A stretch of 64,000 bases of DNA from Symbiodinium natans (GCA_905221605.1 CAJNDS010001147.1:200012-264011), one strand, 5' to 3'. Positions 9,790 through 21,157 are shown, counted from the first letter of the stretch. Numbers and translations are program-made. Notes: a model not told the origin generated them from the sequence alone.

Positions 9790-10230
9790 CTCGGGACCAG
9801 TACTGGTCCCTTACCTAAACCGGTCATGACCCTGACCTGTTCAGGGGGGGGGTAATTTCAGGGGCCACTGTAGGGGGTCCCGGACCCCTCCACACTCCCC
9901 CCCTGCCCTGGCTCCCCCCTCACCTGCCCACTTGCCTGACTCCGCAGTTTCGGCGTCCCTGACTTTGGAGCCTTGCTGCAACCCTCTCTGAAACTGCCTC
10001 CCGACCCCAACTCCTTTAAATTTCGGACCCAACCAACCTCATGAAACTGAATAAGTTTTTAGAAGAGGGCTGTTGTCTGAGTTTAGGCCTAAACCCTAAA
10101 GGGAATAGGACGGCGTGGGGTGGGAGAAAAGTGTCAGATGGCCCTCTGCAATCCGGCCAAAGCTGCTCTTCGCACCTCACGAAGCTTTCGAGCTTGTTCC
10201 GAAACCTAACCTTCACAGCATCTACGCCCT

Positions 10231-10333
10231 ATCGCAGCAAATCCTAAACCCTAACCCTAAACCCTAAACCCTAAACCCTAAACCCTAAACCCTAAACCCT
10301 AAACCCTAAACCCTAAACCCTAAACCCTAAACC
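10231..10333 (-). repeat. Interstitial CCCTAAA array
   Basis: About 14 CCCTAAA units ending in a C-run, next to the coding-like segment at 10347-10422. Confidence 0.95.
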
Positions 10334-10346
10334 CCCCCCCCCAATT

Positions 10347-10422
10347 TCCCTCGGGCGCCCGGGCTCTCTGCCTCGGCAAGGCGCACGGCGCCTTGAGCAG
10401 CGGCCTTCCCCATGGGGCCGAA
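10347..10422 (-). CDS. Exon-like segment (GPMGKAAAQGAVRLAEAESP)
   Basis: Minus-strand frame GPMGKAAAQGAVRLAEAESP followed by GARGK. CCCTAAA is upstream in the transcript and TTTAGGG downstream. Splice sites are ambiguous (several AG; no clear GT). Confidence 0.4.
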
Positions 10423-10649
10423 GGTGTAGGGTTTAGGGTTTAGGGTTGAGGGTTTAGGGTTAACGGCGTGTGGCCTTTCTTCTTCTGTTCTCTTGGAGGG
10501 AGGGGTTGGGGTAGGGTTGAGGGAACAAGTTTGTAAGGCCCTGCACTCGAAAACCCTCAAACCCTGCTGAAGCCTTGAACCTTGGCATGTTCTCCCTTAA
10601 ACCAACAGTCCTTAGTAGGGATTATCATACGGGGTCCTATAATCGGGTA

Positions 10650-10740
10650 GGGGATCAAAAAAAATTTATTTGGGATCAAGAAATAATTTATTTCTAGGCG
10701 GATCAAAAAAAAACTTATTTGGGATCAAGAAATAATTTAC
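10650..10740. repeat. GGATCAAGAAATAATTTATT repeats (left edge)
   Basis: Four units alternating GGATCAAAAAA and GGATCAAGAAATAATTTA. Four inverted units occur at 26896-26978 and nowhere else in the window. Confidence 0.8.
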
Positions 10741-10775
10741 TGAAGGCTTCGAAGGCTTCTTGCACGCGGAGCGGA

Positions 10776-11075
10776 GGCTGTAAACGCTCAGAAATGCAGC
10801 ATTTCTGGCTGTTAGCAAGCTCTAAATACCGCAAAAAAACAGCATTTATGCGGGAACTACTGAAAATAGCAGCATTTCTGAGTTTCTAGAGAGGCTGCAG
10901 ATATTGTATATAGCAGCACTTCTGCGCTTTCAGAGGCTGGAAATACTGTACTCTGCAGCATTTCTGAGTTTCCAGAGGCTGCAAATACTGAAAATAGCAG
11001 CATTTCTGCGATTTCAGAGGCTGGAAATACTGTAAATAGCAGCATTTCTGAGTTTGCAGAGGCTGCAAATCAATG
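10776..11075. repeat. Minisatellite, period about 42-43 bp
   Basis: AGCAGCATTTCTGAG/GCG motifs at about 10868, 10912, 10955, 10997 and 11038 with GCAGAGGCTGCAAATACTG between them. Long antisense frames here simply follow the period. Confidence 0.85.
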
Positions 11076-11276
11076 CTGGCATCTTGGCATTAGAAGTTTC
11101 AAAAAAATGCATCTACTCTGAAGCATGTATATTCTGGCATAGTATTGTGGAAAGTCTTGTATAATATTGTATGACATTGAATATTCTTGCATATTATTGT
11201 ACATTGTTGTATATATTGTTGAGTATTTCTGTATTGTCTTGTATTTTCTTGTGTTTTTGTGTAATATTCCATATTA

Positions 11277-11328
11277 TTTCATAGGATCTTACACCCCCCC
11301 CCCCTACTCCCCCCCCCCCCCCAAATAA
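11277..11328. repeat. Inner inverted repeat, left copy
   Basis: TCATAGGATCTTACAC followed by two C-runs split by TACT; inverted counterpart at 25571-25625. Confidence 0.75.
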
Positions 11329-11730
11329 GAAACTCAAAATAGTCGCAAAATAAGCTCTATATGATGGGCTGTTGGTAAGCCACGCAAACAGGTCAGTACA
11401 GCCAAATGCTATGTCGTATTCCCCTGCGTAAAGTCGGGGTGTGAGAGCGAATAAAAGCCAAAGGTTAGAATATTGAGGAGTTGTTGGGAGGCAATCAATC
11501 CAAAAAAGGATCCATCCTTGCGAGTAAGAAATATCAATGGAAGTGCAAACTGCCGCTACAGCGCACAATCTCACTTGATTTTTTTGCTTGGCGCCAGCAT
11601 GCAGTGTCAGCACCGCTCTGCATACTCTCGCAGGGTTGCGTCGGAATGCCTGGGCCAGTGACTACAGGAATTTGCCAAATAAAATACAGGATTCGGGCAA
11701 AGATGAAAAGCGGTTGGTATTCCGAAATTC

Positions 11731-14416
11731 TCAGCTAGGGGACATTGGCCTCTGGTCGTCCGGGTGCAACCTATTCCATCGGTCGTAGGCGAACTTAATG
11801 ACTGTTTTCAGCGCGTGGAATTTCGTTGGATTTTGGGCTGTGCCATATTTGCGCTGGCAGCTCTGATATGGGTTGACCCTGTCTTGGCCAGCACCTTGTG
11901 TCGTTGCAGAACTGAATCACGACAAGGTGTTTGGGAAAAAGGGAAAAACGAAAGGATTACATCATTGGAATGCGACAAAATTGACACGGCACTGACAGGG
12001 TAGTTCACCTTGAAGAATTCATTGACGGGGTGGTACTGCGCGTGGAAGGTTCCAGTTATGGCTCCTCCGCCTGGAAGGAGCTCCTTCAAGAAAGCAGGCG
12101 TGAGCCCCCAGAGTCTGTCCATCTCTGCTGCGCGCGCAGCTCTTTCAAGAGCCTCATGCTCTTGATGAGCTTTTTCCTTCGTCTCGCGGTCTCTTGCAGC
12201 CTTCTCGGTGGCCGCCTGATCTTTTTCTGCTTTGCTGCGTTGCTGAGCTGCACGCTCACCTTGAGCGCGACCTTTTTGCTGGAGGATGTCCTCCAAATTC
12301 TCTGCAGCTGCCTTGATTTGATCTTTGAAGCACTCTTTGTTTTCGGGATCCAAATGAGCAACGTGCTCAAGCAGCTCCACATCCGTACTCTGCGTCTTTC
12401 TTTGCCGACACAGCCTCTCAATAATTTGTTGCTTCTCCTCCTCCGAAGAATCTGCAAAGTAGTGTTCCACCAATGCCTTGACGTAGTCCCTCTTCACAGG
12501 TCGCTTTCCCTTCCCAGTGCCCACGATTCGGAGTTTGAACTCTCGGCAAATCAACTTCAGGTCATCCACCTTTATCGTGATGCCATCTTTCAAAGCACCC
12601 TTGACGAGATCCATGTGCTCTGTGACTAACAGTCCAGCGCCACTGGAGGCAAGCTCGATTGGCACACAGGCCGGCGGTAGAAGTTTCACACTGACACGCT
12701 TCCATTGGCTGTTGACTAGGTCGCCATTGAAAAGGAAGTCCGGCTGTCGCGTCGAAGACGGGTCCAGGAGCAAGTACACCTGTCAGGACTACACAACACT
12801 ACTCGGAAGCAGCAAATAAAAGCAGCAGCGCTCATTCAACATATTTCAACGTCACGCTGCCTGCCCTCGCAGGATCGAACATTTAAGCCGGCATGCCATT
12901 GCTGCGAACTGCCGCACACCGAGTGAGAGCATGTACTGATCAGCCACGCTCTGCCAGAACACGCCGCCCTGCGTGAAGAAGATGCCTCCGGCAGTAGATT
13001 CATGCATGTGACGCAACAAACGAATGAAGCGCACTCGGTTGCATATTCACAAAAAAAACAATGCCCACAATGATTGCAGCTTCACAGTCAGTCCTCTCCA
13101 CATGAGCCCGACCTTCTGGAAGTTTGTCGGTTCGCCATGCATCAGGTAGGCCATGGCTGCTACACTTTTCTGGTGCGACAGTGGCCCAGAAGTTCGCCAC
13201 TTCCTCTTAGAAACTTCATGCGTGTTCTGCGGCAAACCTCGGGCGTCAGCGTCATCAGCCGGATGTGATTCAGGGACACGAGTGTTCTTGGCATTCATGC
13301 ATCTTGCAAACTGGATTGCCAGCTCTGGTTGCAGATTTGGATGGAAGCGGTTCCAGTCCTCCTTTGTGGCCCGAATGTGCGGCACGCCCCCAGTTGTGGC
13401 ATACTTAGAGCTCTGCGCGTACATCCAAACCGCATGTTGTGACAGTTTCTGGTTCTTGCTGCATCGCCGAGAGACATCTTGCAGAAAGCCGAAAGTGGAT
13501 TCCAGCACATCCTTCGTTGTCACGCTTCCAGCATACAGCTCCACCGCAACCCTCCGCGTCTCTTCAGAGTGCGGATCAAAGTGTGTCTGCCGCAAAGACA
13601 TGACGACCTCTGCCGCCAATGGTTGCCGGTGCCACGCAAGTGCGTCCAGCACTTTCTGTAAATCCGTATTTCCATCATGCTCTGGCCGCTTGGCAGCTAG
13701 AAGTGCATCAACCATCTTCTTCAGCAAAGCCATTGCATCCTCACGAACCTTTCGGTTTCGGCTGGCAAGCGGCGCAATCGCATGAGGCAAGGAGTATCGG
13801 AACATGACCTGTGACCAAGCCACATTGCTTGCCAGCGCAACAGAAAAATCGTAGACTGTCTGAAGCATCTGCCCCTCCGCTGCTAGCCACTCGTGGTCCT
13901 CTTCTTCGGCAGCCTCTTCCCCAAGTCGTTGCGTGAGTCCCATTCGGAGCAACAAGCTGCTGCTGTGGATCTTCTCCAGGATTTCCCCACAGGTGCTCCA
14001 CCAAGAACCCTCCCCCGCCTGCGCACGTTGAATTGCAAACGCCAGCTGGTTGTCCTTCTGCATTTTCAAGCCCGACTGATACATGGCAACCAGAGGCTGC
14101 GACACCTCCGTGATGCAGATTGCATCGATCTGCAATCTGCGGTCGCTGATCAGGTCGAAGTACATACGCACAGGGCCTGCGGCAGTTTTAACTTAACACG
14201 ACGGACGCGTTACACTGTGCTTGCTGGGACATGTTGGGACTCTTTGTCTGCGCCTCGTCCGGAGTAGGCTTTGTACAGCTCGCTGCGTGTGATCTTCTCC
14301 CGTCCGGGTTGCTCTTCTGCCTCATCATCTTGTTCTTGTTCTTCTGCTTCTTCTGGCGGCTGCTCGGCATCTTCAAGATCCTCCTCACCGGCTTCATCAT
14401 TGTCAACATGCCGGTC
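11731..14416 (-). CDS. Multi-exon gene: acidic segment, SAP-like motif and coiled coil
   Basis: Exons in transcript order. 14416-14221 has acceptor GACGCCAG, an acidic tract of E/D/Q, then ITRSELYKAYSGRGADKE. From 14176 a GC-AG intron of 44 bp joins in phase, and about 360 residues follow, including TTKDVLESTFGFLQDVSRR. About 13010-12860 encodes GVFWQSVADQYMLSLGVRQF. 12779-11993 has acceptor CCTGACAG, VYLLLDPSS, a SAP-like helix-turn-helix (VDDLKLICREFKLRIVGTGK then RDYVKALVEHYF) and a long K/E/A-rich coiled coil. 11837-11731 ends FHALKTVIKFAYDRW..SPS and a TGA. The last two introns are phase-compatible; the junction near 13.05 kb is unresolved. A SAP motif would suggest nucleic-acid binding, but overall function is unknown. 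It could belong to a multicopy dinoflagellate family; that is from memory and unchecked. Confidence 0.6.
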
Positions 14417-14627
14417 CTGGCGTCAGTGATGTGCGCAGCCGCCACGCAGCAAACGCAGGAAAACAGGCACCCCACCCCTTGGACACGTTCTTGCACAACT
14501 TCGAACCCCGAACCCGACGCCCCAAAGTCTAGAGCACACAGTATAATCCAGAACTTACAGCCCGAAACCCTACAAACCGCACACCGTACACCCTTTAAGG
14601 CCCCATCCTACGAGCCTAACAATTGGG

Positions 14628-15682
14628 TCAGGGCAAGGAATCCTCCTGCTCCAACATGGCTGCGCCGGCCACTTCGCAGATCGTCCACTCCTTGATGAGT
14701 TGCCTGAAGGCCGCCGTCATCCCAAACCACATCTTGTTCTTTACCTGGGATGGGGTTTCGTCGGGAGGGAATTCAAATTTACAAGAGTGAAGCTGTTGGC
14801 GTTGGGATTGGGGACCTAGGGATTGCATGGCTCGCTGTCTGCGTGACAAGTCAGTCTGGCACTTTGCATTCTTGCATTCTTTTTCCACACGCAAGAGGCT
14901 GGCTTCAATCACGGGAGCACGGGGCCCAACGGCGGGACTCTGCGCGAAGGTCGGAGAGGAGTCGGCGGCGGGTTCATCGGCAGTCCGGTAGCCGGGGTCG
15001 TAATTGGCGTGGGAGGTGGTGGGCCGCCCGCCTGCATTGGCGGTCTGCCCCCTGTGCCCGCAAGTGGCCCTGGCAGCATTCCAGCCGGCACTCCATACAC
15101 AACGCCAATTGGGCCCCAGTTGGCAGGCCCGGGAGGCGGGGGTGGTCCAAATGGCGGCTGAGTATTGCCAATAAATGGCGGGTTGGCAGCCGGCATTGGT
15201 GGTGGCACACAGCCGATCGCGGGCGTCCGCTCACTCGAGCTGCTGGACTCACTGGAACTCATGCTTTCCTGCTTGTCTGTGGCAGGCCTCTTCAGTGCTG
15301 CGCTGCCCGGCTTCTTGAGCACTGCGGAAGGCTTCTTCAGGGACTGCTTTTTCACCGCTGCGGCTGGTTTCTTCTTGACTGCAGCAGGCTTCTTCGACGA
15401 CTTCTGCTGCTGCGCTGCCACCGCCTTGGTGTGCTGAAGCGCCGCAGGCTTCTTCCGCATGGCGTATGAATCTAGCGACCAGGCCTCTACAGATGCATGG
15501 GGTAACCTGAGAGCCGCAGTGTGCGACAAAATAACCCATGCAAAGCGCTTGCCGCGTGTGTGCGTCACTTTGACGAGGAAGACTGCCAGCAACTGCCCGG
15601 GCAAAGGCCAAGGCGCGAGGGTGCCGTTTTTGTTTTTGACTCGGAAGTATGAGTCTTGCTTTCGATGCTGAAATGAGACCAC
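14628..15682 (-). CDS. KKPAA-repeat and proline-rich protein, C-terminal part
   Basis: A minus-strand frame opens upstream of an ATG at 15460 that begins MRKKPAALQHTK. It then has repeated KKPAA/KKPSA motifs, a serine cluster (SSSESSSSSE) and a long Pro/Gly-rich stretch (PPPPPGPANWGPIGVVYG). It runs to about 14909, where the frame changes, and a second open frame (14912-14628) ends MTAAFRQLIKEWTICEVAGA and DSLP before a stop. A splice near 14.9 kb probably joins them. Lysine/proline-alanine repeats resemble chromatin-associated basic proteins, but no catalytic domain is visible. Sequence upstream of the ATG is also open, so an earlier exon or start is possible. Confidence 0.5.
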
Positions 15683-15734
15683 TAGAGTCTAGAGAGGGTC
15701 TGAGATGTTCGGCTCAGAGCTTAAAAAAATATCC

Positions 15735-15892
15735 CCTAAACCCTAAACCTTACAACCCTAAACCCTACACCCTGAACCCGTAACCCTAACACTAAACCCT
15801 AAACCCTAAGCCCTAAGCCCCAAAACCCTGCACACCCTAAAACCCCTAAATGCCCTAAAGTCCTTGACCCTTAACCCTTAATCCCTAAACCC
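15735..15892 (-). repeat. Degenerate CCCTAAA tract inside the gene block
   Basis: CCCTAAA, CCCTACA and CCCTAAG variants between two minus-strand coding segments; one of only two telomere-like tracts in the 10.6-27 kb block. Confidence 0.85.
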
Positions 15893-16133
15893 TCAGCAGC
15901 TATGACAAACCTCCTCACGCAGCGGGGTCGGAATTCTTGGCCGTGCTGTCCTGGGAGCGCATGCAAAAAAATGATCAGACGGCGTACATTGGCTGCTGCA
16001 CATCAACTGTTCCAGAACACAGCTAATTTCAGACGCAGTCGCAGATTGCAGCGGCGAGGAACGCTGCTTGCGAGCCTTCTTGCATGGGCGTGGAGGGGTC
16101 GCCGGCGGCCCGCGCTTGATCTTGGATTCCGGG
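15893..16133 (-). CDS. Basic proline-rich C-terminal exon
   Basis: Minus-strand frame of about 75 codons beginning near ETPQVTPESKIKRGPPATPP, with CKKARKQRSS, and ending PTPLREEVCHSC before a TGA at 15893-15895. Lys/Arg/Pro-rich, nuclear-protein-like. Probably the last exon of the gene whose other exons lie at 16215-17500. The 5' boundary is not certain because several AG sites give different frames. Confidence 0.45.
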
Positions 16134-16214
16134 GTTACCTGAGGGGTCTCCTGCGTTTGAACTCTGCAAGCTGCAACTGTGTGTAAGAAAATACGTAGCC
16201 ACCTACAAATTCAC

Positions 16215-16315
16215 CAGCAGTTCCTGTCCTGTCGCTTCTTGCTCTTTGCAGGCAACGTCTTCTCCGGCGTCTGCAACTGAAGCTTCTTGAGGGCAGAGGA
16301 CAAGCCAGGGGAAGC
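16215..16315 (-). CDS. Exon (EASPGLSSALKKLQLQTPEK frame)
   Basis: Acceptor GTGTCTTGAG, then ASPGLSSALKKLQLQTPEKT and LPAKSKKRQDRNC, donor GTGAATTTG. Basic and helical, in the same style as the segments on both sides. Confidence 0.45.
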
Positions 16316-16397
16316 CTCAAGACACCCAAATCGTGACACCCCCTAAATGCAGCGTGCAAACACGCAATTGTGACCGTGACACGGACGCTCTGTATAC

Positions 16398-16553
16398 CTA
16401 GTTAGTTCCCAAAAATGACGCCTGGCTGGACTGCGGTGATGCGGTTGCAGGGCTGATCCCCGGAGCGCGTCTCTTGTTGGTCTTCTTGTCGGGCGTGACA
16501 CAGGCCATGGCTTGTGTGTTGACGGAACAGGCCCCAACAGCAAACTTGAGCTG
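16398..16553 (-). CDS. Coding segment ending in a stop (LKFAVGACSVNTQAMACVTP)
   Basis: Acceptor GTTACCTCCAG, frame LKFAVGACSVNTQAMACVTP then DKKTNKRRAPGISPATASPQ, stop TAG at 16398. Either a terminal exon or an exon whose donor lies before the stop. Confidence 0.45.
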   Translation of the reverse strand, partial: QLKFAVGACSVNTQAMACVTPDKKTNKRRAPGISPATASPQSSQASFLGTN

Positions 16554-16667
16554 GAGGTAACAGGAGCACTCATGCGGCAGCAAATGAATCAACAACAATC
16601 GAGGCGCTTCAGGAAGTCGGAGGAAACAACCCTAAAACCTCATTGGGTCACGTTTAAGGGTTTGGGG

Positions 16668-16970
16668 CTACGTTGCTTGTGAACACACTGGCTCGGGCGC
16701 AAACACTCTGTCAGTAGATCTCATAAGAATTGAATTCTGTCGAGATGCGAAGAGGCCACGGCGGGTAAGAGACGGAGAATTCATCCAGTCCTCGAAAGTC
16801 GGCACAGCGCGCTCATCGGGGTCAAGATGGTAGTTGCGATCAAAGGCCAGCAGCTCTGCTTTTTCCTCGAAGAACGCCTCGTCCTGCCGCATCAGGTAGT
16901 GTTCCGTCACTTCCCCTTGGCTTTCTTCTGGCTGGCTCTTAGGACTGTTCGGGATTTTTTTCAAACACAA
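16668..16970 (-). CDS. Coding segment (TEHYLMRQDEAFFEEKAELL)
   Basis: Minus-strand frame SQPEESQGEVTEHYLMRQDE, AFFEEKAELLAFDRNYHLDP, DERAVPTFEDWMNSPSLTR: highly protein-like and acidic. It follows the segment at 17004-17246 and probably belongs to the same gene. No family recognised. Confidence 0.5.
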   Translation of the reverse strand: MCLKKIPNSPKSQPEESQGEVTEHYLMRQDEAFFEEKAELLAFDRNYHLDPDERAVPTFEDWMNSPSLTRRGLFASRQNSILMRSTDRVFAPEPVCSQAT

Positions 16971-17003
16971 AAAGGAGGCTAAAAGTTAAACTTTTGGGGG
17001 GGT

Positions 17004-17246
17004 TCAAAAGTCAGCCAGGTCTCGCCTTGTGAAGAATCTATCCCCGTTTTGAAAAGATCCATGAGGGTGATTGCAAAGGATCGTCAATTTCAAGATAGAC
17101 GAGTCCAAACCGGTCTGTTTGGCTGCCCTCTTGTAGCTGTTCCACCAGGGGTGGGCCATCTCGGGTTCCATCATGCCCCGGATGGCCCCCACCTCTAGCA
17201 GAAAGTTCCACGCCTTACCCTGAACCCCCTCCTCATCCTCCACCTC
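17004..17246 (-). CDS. Coding segment (FLLEVGAIRGMMEPEMAHPW)
   Basis: Acceptor TTGCGAGCAG, frame VEVEDEEGVQGKAWNFLLEV, GAIRGMMEPEMAHPWWNSYK, then TGLDSSILKLTILCNHPHGS and FFTRRDLADF. Trp/His-rich and well formed, but not assigned to a known family. Upstream minus-strand sequence at 17.3-17.5 kb (GLDSFVVHNPPDLLADPATV) is probably another exon. Confidence 0.5.
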   Translation of the reverse strand, partial: EVEDEEGVQGKAWNFLLEVGAIRGMMEPEMAHPWWNSYKRAAKQTGLDSSILKLTILCNHPHGSFQNGDRFFTRRDLADF

Positions 17247-17324
17247 AACTGCTCGCAATCTTTTGGGTTGTCAGAACTGCAAGCTTAAACGAGGGTGGCG
17301 GGTAAAATTATGGCAGCTGACTGC

Positions 17325-17500
17325 GTCGAGGCTCAGCCCGGATCATCTTGCGCTCGAGCGCCGGCTGAAGGGTTACAGTGGCGGGGTCTGCCAGCAGGTC
17401 CGGAGGGTTGTGCACGACAAAGCTGTCCAAACCTTGGCCAGTCATCATCACCAGATTGTGGTGGATCGTCTGGACGACAGCCTTGGAATTATGGTCACAA
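17325..17500 (-). CDS. Coding segment (GLDSFVVHNPPDLLADPATV)
   Basis: Open minus-strand frame HNSKAVVQTIHHNLVMMTGQ, GLDSFVVHNPPDLLADPATV, TLQPALERKMIRAEPRRSQL and then TAA. The plus-strand frames over the same bases look like shadows. Boundaries undefined. Confidence 0.4.
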
Positions 17501-17726
17501 CAAACAGGAGGAAGGACAACAATGAGAACGCAGTCGATGCAACCTCACATCTCAGGCAACAACGAAGAAGGCGTTGCAGTCTTTGCTCGTGAGCTTGGGC
17601 CTGCGGCCGTTTTTTTTTGCAGCTTCAGAGTTACTTCTCTTGCAGACAGCCACGATGCCTCCAGCGGCTGGACCCGTTCAAAGTTTCGGTGATGATTTTC
17701 GGCACGACCTCACGACGCGCCGGGGA

Positions 17727-17762
17727 GGAGGCGGGGGGGGGGGGGGGGGGGGGGGGGAGGAG
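17727..17762 (+). repeat. Poly-G tract
   Basis: About 30 consecutive G with single interruptions. Homopolymers like this often collapse in assemblies. Confidence 0.95.
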
Positions 17763-17994
17763 AAACTGAAAGCAATGCTGCTGAGCGTTTGCCCTTTTTT
17801 CCGTTCAGTACCCACGCCAACACAGCAGTGCGACGGAGGAAGCTACCTGGGGCAAATTAGAAGCCACATGATTTCTGTATTGCAGCAAGACTGATGTGAC
17901 ACAGCTCTCGACAAGAATGGCCCCTGGAAAGTCGCACCGTGCGATGTTGAGTGTTGCAGGACACCAATGGGCAGGCTCGCAGGGCGGCTTGGAG

Positions 17995-18790
17995 CTTTTT
18001 GAAGCTGTTTTGGGTTTGTTTTGGAGGTTTTGGGGCTTGTTTTGAAGCTATTTTGAAGCTATTTTGGGGTTGTTTTTGGGGCCCGGGCTTATTTTGATGC
18101 TATTTTGAAGCTATTTTTAGGGCCCGGGGCTTATTTTGAAGCTATTTTGAAGCTATTTTGGTGTTATTTTTGGGGCCCGGGGCTTATTTTGAAGCTATTT
18201 TGGGGCTATTTTGAAGCTATTTTGGGGCTATTTTGAAGCTGTTTAGAAGCTAGTTTGTGGTTTTTTTTGGCTTTGAAGCCATTTTGAAGCTATTTTTAGG
18301 GCCCGGGGCTTATTTTGAAGCTATTTTGAAGCTATTTTGGTGTTATTTTTGGGGCCCGGGGCTTATTTTGAAGCTATTTTGGGGCTATTTTGAAGCTATT
18401 TTGGGGCTATTTTGAAGCTGTTTAGAAGCTATTTTGTGGTTTTTTTGGCTTTGAAGCCATTTTGAAGCTATTTTTAGGGCCCGGGGCTTATTTTGAAGCT
18501 ATTTTGAAGCTATTTTGGTGTTATTTTTGGGGCCCGGGGCTTATTTTGAAGCTATTTTGGAGCTATTTTGAAGCTATTTTGGGGCTATTTTGAAGCTGTT
18601 TAGAAGCTATTTTGTGGTTTTTTTTGCTTTGAAGCCATTTTGAAGCTATTTTTAGGGCCCGGGGCTTATTTTGAAGCTATTTTGGAGCTATTTTGAAGCT
18701 ATTTATGGGGGTATTTTTGGGGCCTGGGGCTATTTTAAGCTAATTGGGGGCTATTTCTGGGGCCTGGGGGCTTGTTTTCAAGCTATGTTG
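17995..18790 (+). repeat. Satellite with period about 178 bp built from a GAAGCTATTTT subunit
   Basis: GGCCCGGGGCTTATTTTGAA recurs at about 18124, 18302, 18480 and 18658 (spacing about 178). Between these are 9-13 bp units of GAAGCTATTTTG/GGGCTATTTT. A higher-order repeat with no coding capacity. Confidence 0.9.
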
Positions 18791-18921
18791 AGGCTATTGG
18801 GGGGGGGGGGCTGCTTTGGCGGCCTGAGAATTTTGGGGCTGTTTGCCGGGTTTGCTTTGCCCAATGGCGTCAGCCATCAAAATTAGTGCGGAGCGCGCGC
18901 AGCTCTCACACGAACACCCAT

Positions 18922-21157
18922 TCAGAGTGCTGATTCCTTGCCCGCGACACCATCAATCGACTCCTCATCGGATGGAATTGGCACTTCTGGTGGAGGGGCC
19001 GGCACGTCTTCGGGCCCCTTGTACTCCTGGTCGTCGTCCTTGTCCTTGATCGGGGCCAACGCCGTTGAGGTCCTGGGACCAGTATGCGAGGGCGGCTGTT
19101 TAGACTTTGGACATTGTTTCATAGGGCACATGCATGATGCGGCGCAGGTCCTCTCGTCGGGGGGGCCTTCCACCGGTATGTCTTCGGCACGGCTGGACAT
19201 GATCACCTGGTTAACGGGCCTGATCTTTCCTGCCTTTCCCTGTCCTGACTCTGTCGTCAAGACCCATTCCGGCTTGCCTGGCGAGATCTCTTGCTTGCAA
19301 ACCATCCAGTCAGTGACCTTGTTGGTCGGAAGCTCCAAGCGCTTGCCGACAGCCGGCACCACAAGCATCTGAACGCCGTCCTCGAGGACGCAGATATGGG
19401 GGTCGTCCTCTAGATCGGAACCAAGATCTGGACTTGGAGAATTCTCATCGAACAGGGAGTCTGCGGCGTCGTTCGCCCCTTCGTCGGTGTTCGTCCTTGC
19501 CTGCGCGACACAGGTTTAATATTTAACGTCGAGGCAGGTTCCCACGAAAAAAACACGCAAGGGCATGACGCAGTTTGGCCTTCTTCGCATCCGCCTTGGG
19601 CTTGGCACCCGCGAAACGCTTGCCGCCCTGCATGCCAGGCAAGGGTTTGGGCACCGCAGAGACGTTCCTTAGCTTGGGACGTGGAAGCGGCTTCGCATCC
19701 TCAGGCTCCTTCTTCGGGCCCTCCGTGGACCTTGATTTCATTGTTGGCTTGATGTTTCGCGGCCCAGTCCTTTCCTGGAGGGCATCCAACTTCCGCTGGA
19801 TCTCCTGAAACAACGAGGGTGATTTGCATTATTGTTGCTCCCTTCCCCCTACCTAGAACCACGAGCTCATGAAAGTTCTGTCCAGAGACTTGCCACACTC
19901 ATTCATGATCTGCCAGCAAGTGTTGTCGTCGAGATGGGGGCCCGTGATGACATCGCCTTCAAACGAGTTTGTGCGGATGCTTGACCCCTCCATGTAGTCC
20001 AGGTCCACAGACACCTTTGTGAGGACATGGGTGAGGGTGCTCACGTCGTCCTTCGGGAAGTGCTGGAGCTTGTACCCGACTAACTCTGGATCTAGGTCGT
20101 CTTCGTCCGACTCAGGCGTGCGACGTTCCTTCCATCCTGCCCAGTCAGGCGGCGGCAGAGAATCATTGAGCACATAGTCCGGGAGGTCCGCGGGGCGGCC
20201 GTCCTCCTGTTTCCTTGGAAGGTGCCAGGCAAAGCCGCCAAGCTCATCGTCATCCAAATCCAACTCCTCCTGGTGCCGCACTTGCCATTTGATGTACGCA
20301 TGGCATTGCACTGGCGTCCAGCCTGTCCACTGCACTGGACAACCGCGCTTGACGTACTGTCCCTTGCACGCCTTCTTCACCTCCTCCGGTATGTCCCTCA
20401 GCTGCAGGCCGTGCCCAAGAATGCTGAACACCCCCCAACCCTGGCCTTAAAGCATGTCGCTATGCGCAGGCAAGCGTCGAAACTTTGACGGTGCCCGGCC
20501 CCCAGCCCGTGGCGAACAACAGAAGCCCATAAAGAGGCGTTCGAGTCAATGTGTTGATGATGCCCCTGTGCATGAAGTCCTCGTCGGCATAGCTCAGCCA
20601 GTCCACCAAGTGACAGTCCTGAGAACAAGCGCTAATCAAGCTAAAGCAGACAGAGCAACAGAGCACCCAGCATGCAGCAGAAAAGAAGCAAGGCCCCATT
20701 AATAACAGACAAAGCTCCACGAAATCATTCACGACTTTCTGCGCAGTGTACTTGACCACACTGACGCGACGGCCGGCGCCGCTGCCCTCCGGCTTGTCCT
20801 TGTCAGCCGCTTTGTCACCAGAGTTACGCCTAGCTTTGGTAGGCGGCGGTGCCTTGGTCGTCGCTCCCCTGTTGGGCGGCGGAGCAACACCCACTTGATA
20901 TCCGCCAGGAAACCTCAGTGGTCGGCGTTTTGCATTATCTGTCTTTGGCTGGGACTGCCTCAAGAAAATACTTAATGGAAGACTAGCGACACAAAGGAGT
21001 CGTCCTGCTCCTCACTCTCTGCCAAGATACGCTTCTTCGGTTTCATAGCCACGGCTTTTGAGGGCGCAGGACGAGCGCGCTTCTTGGAGAACCTGTCGTC
21101 CTCCTCCTCAATCTCCTCTGTCTCACGAAAACGTTCACTGGCTCGCTGCTTGCGCAT
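18922..21157 (-). CDS. Multi-exon gene: acidic/basic nuclear-type protein, function unknown
   Basis: ATG at 21157 opens MRKQRASERFRETEEIEEED with basic clusters KKRARP and MKPKKRI that look like nuclear localisation signals. Further exons: about 20961-20709 (basic, GSGAGRRVSVVKYTAQKVVN); about 20620-20490 (DCHLVDWLSYADEDFMHRGI); from 20423 (ILGHGLQLRDIPEEVKKACK, then a W/D/E-rich part); 19804-19559 (acceptor TTTCAG, EIQRKLDALQERTG, exactly 82 codons); and 19500-18922 (acceptor GTCGCGCAG after a GC donor, 192 residues ending SDEESIDGVAGKESAL and TGA). The last intron is phase 0. The junction near 19.86 kb is unclear. No known domain recognised. Confidence 0.55.

Noticed and set aside
1-10335. 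True chromosome-end telomere
   Set aside because: Arrays occur in both orientations, are interrupted by exons, and recur to 64 kb; no long terminal uninterrupted tract.
10857-11068. Repeated-peptide frames in the 42-bp minisatellite
   Set aside because: Several phases are open because the period is close to a multiple of 3; no start context or homologous exon structure.
13153-13785. 210-residue plus-strand frame
   Set aside because: Shadow of the longer minus-strand exon, which continues in phase into neighbouring exons.
14231-14695. Plus-strand frame with a leucine/phenylalanine-rich transmembrane-like stretch
   Set aside because: It is antisense to the acidic (E/D/Q) exon at 14221-14416, which has proper splice sites and phase.
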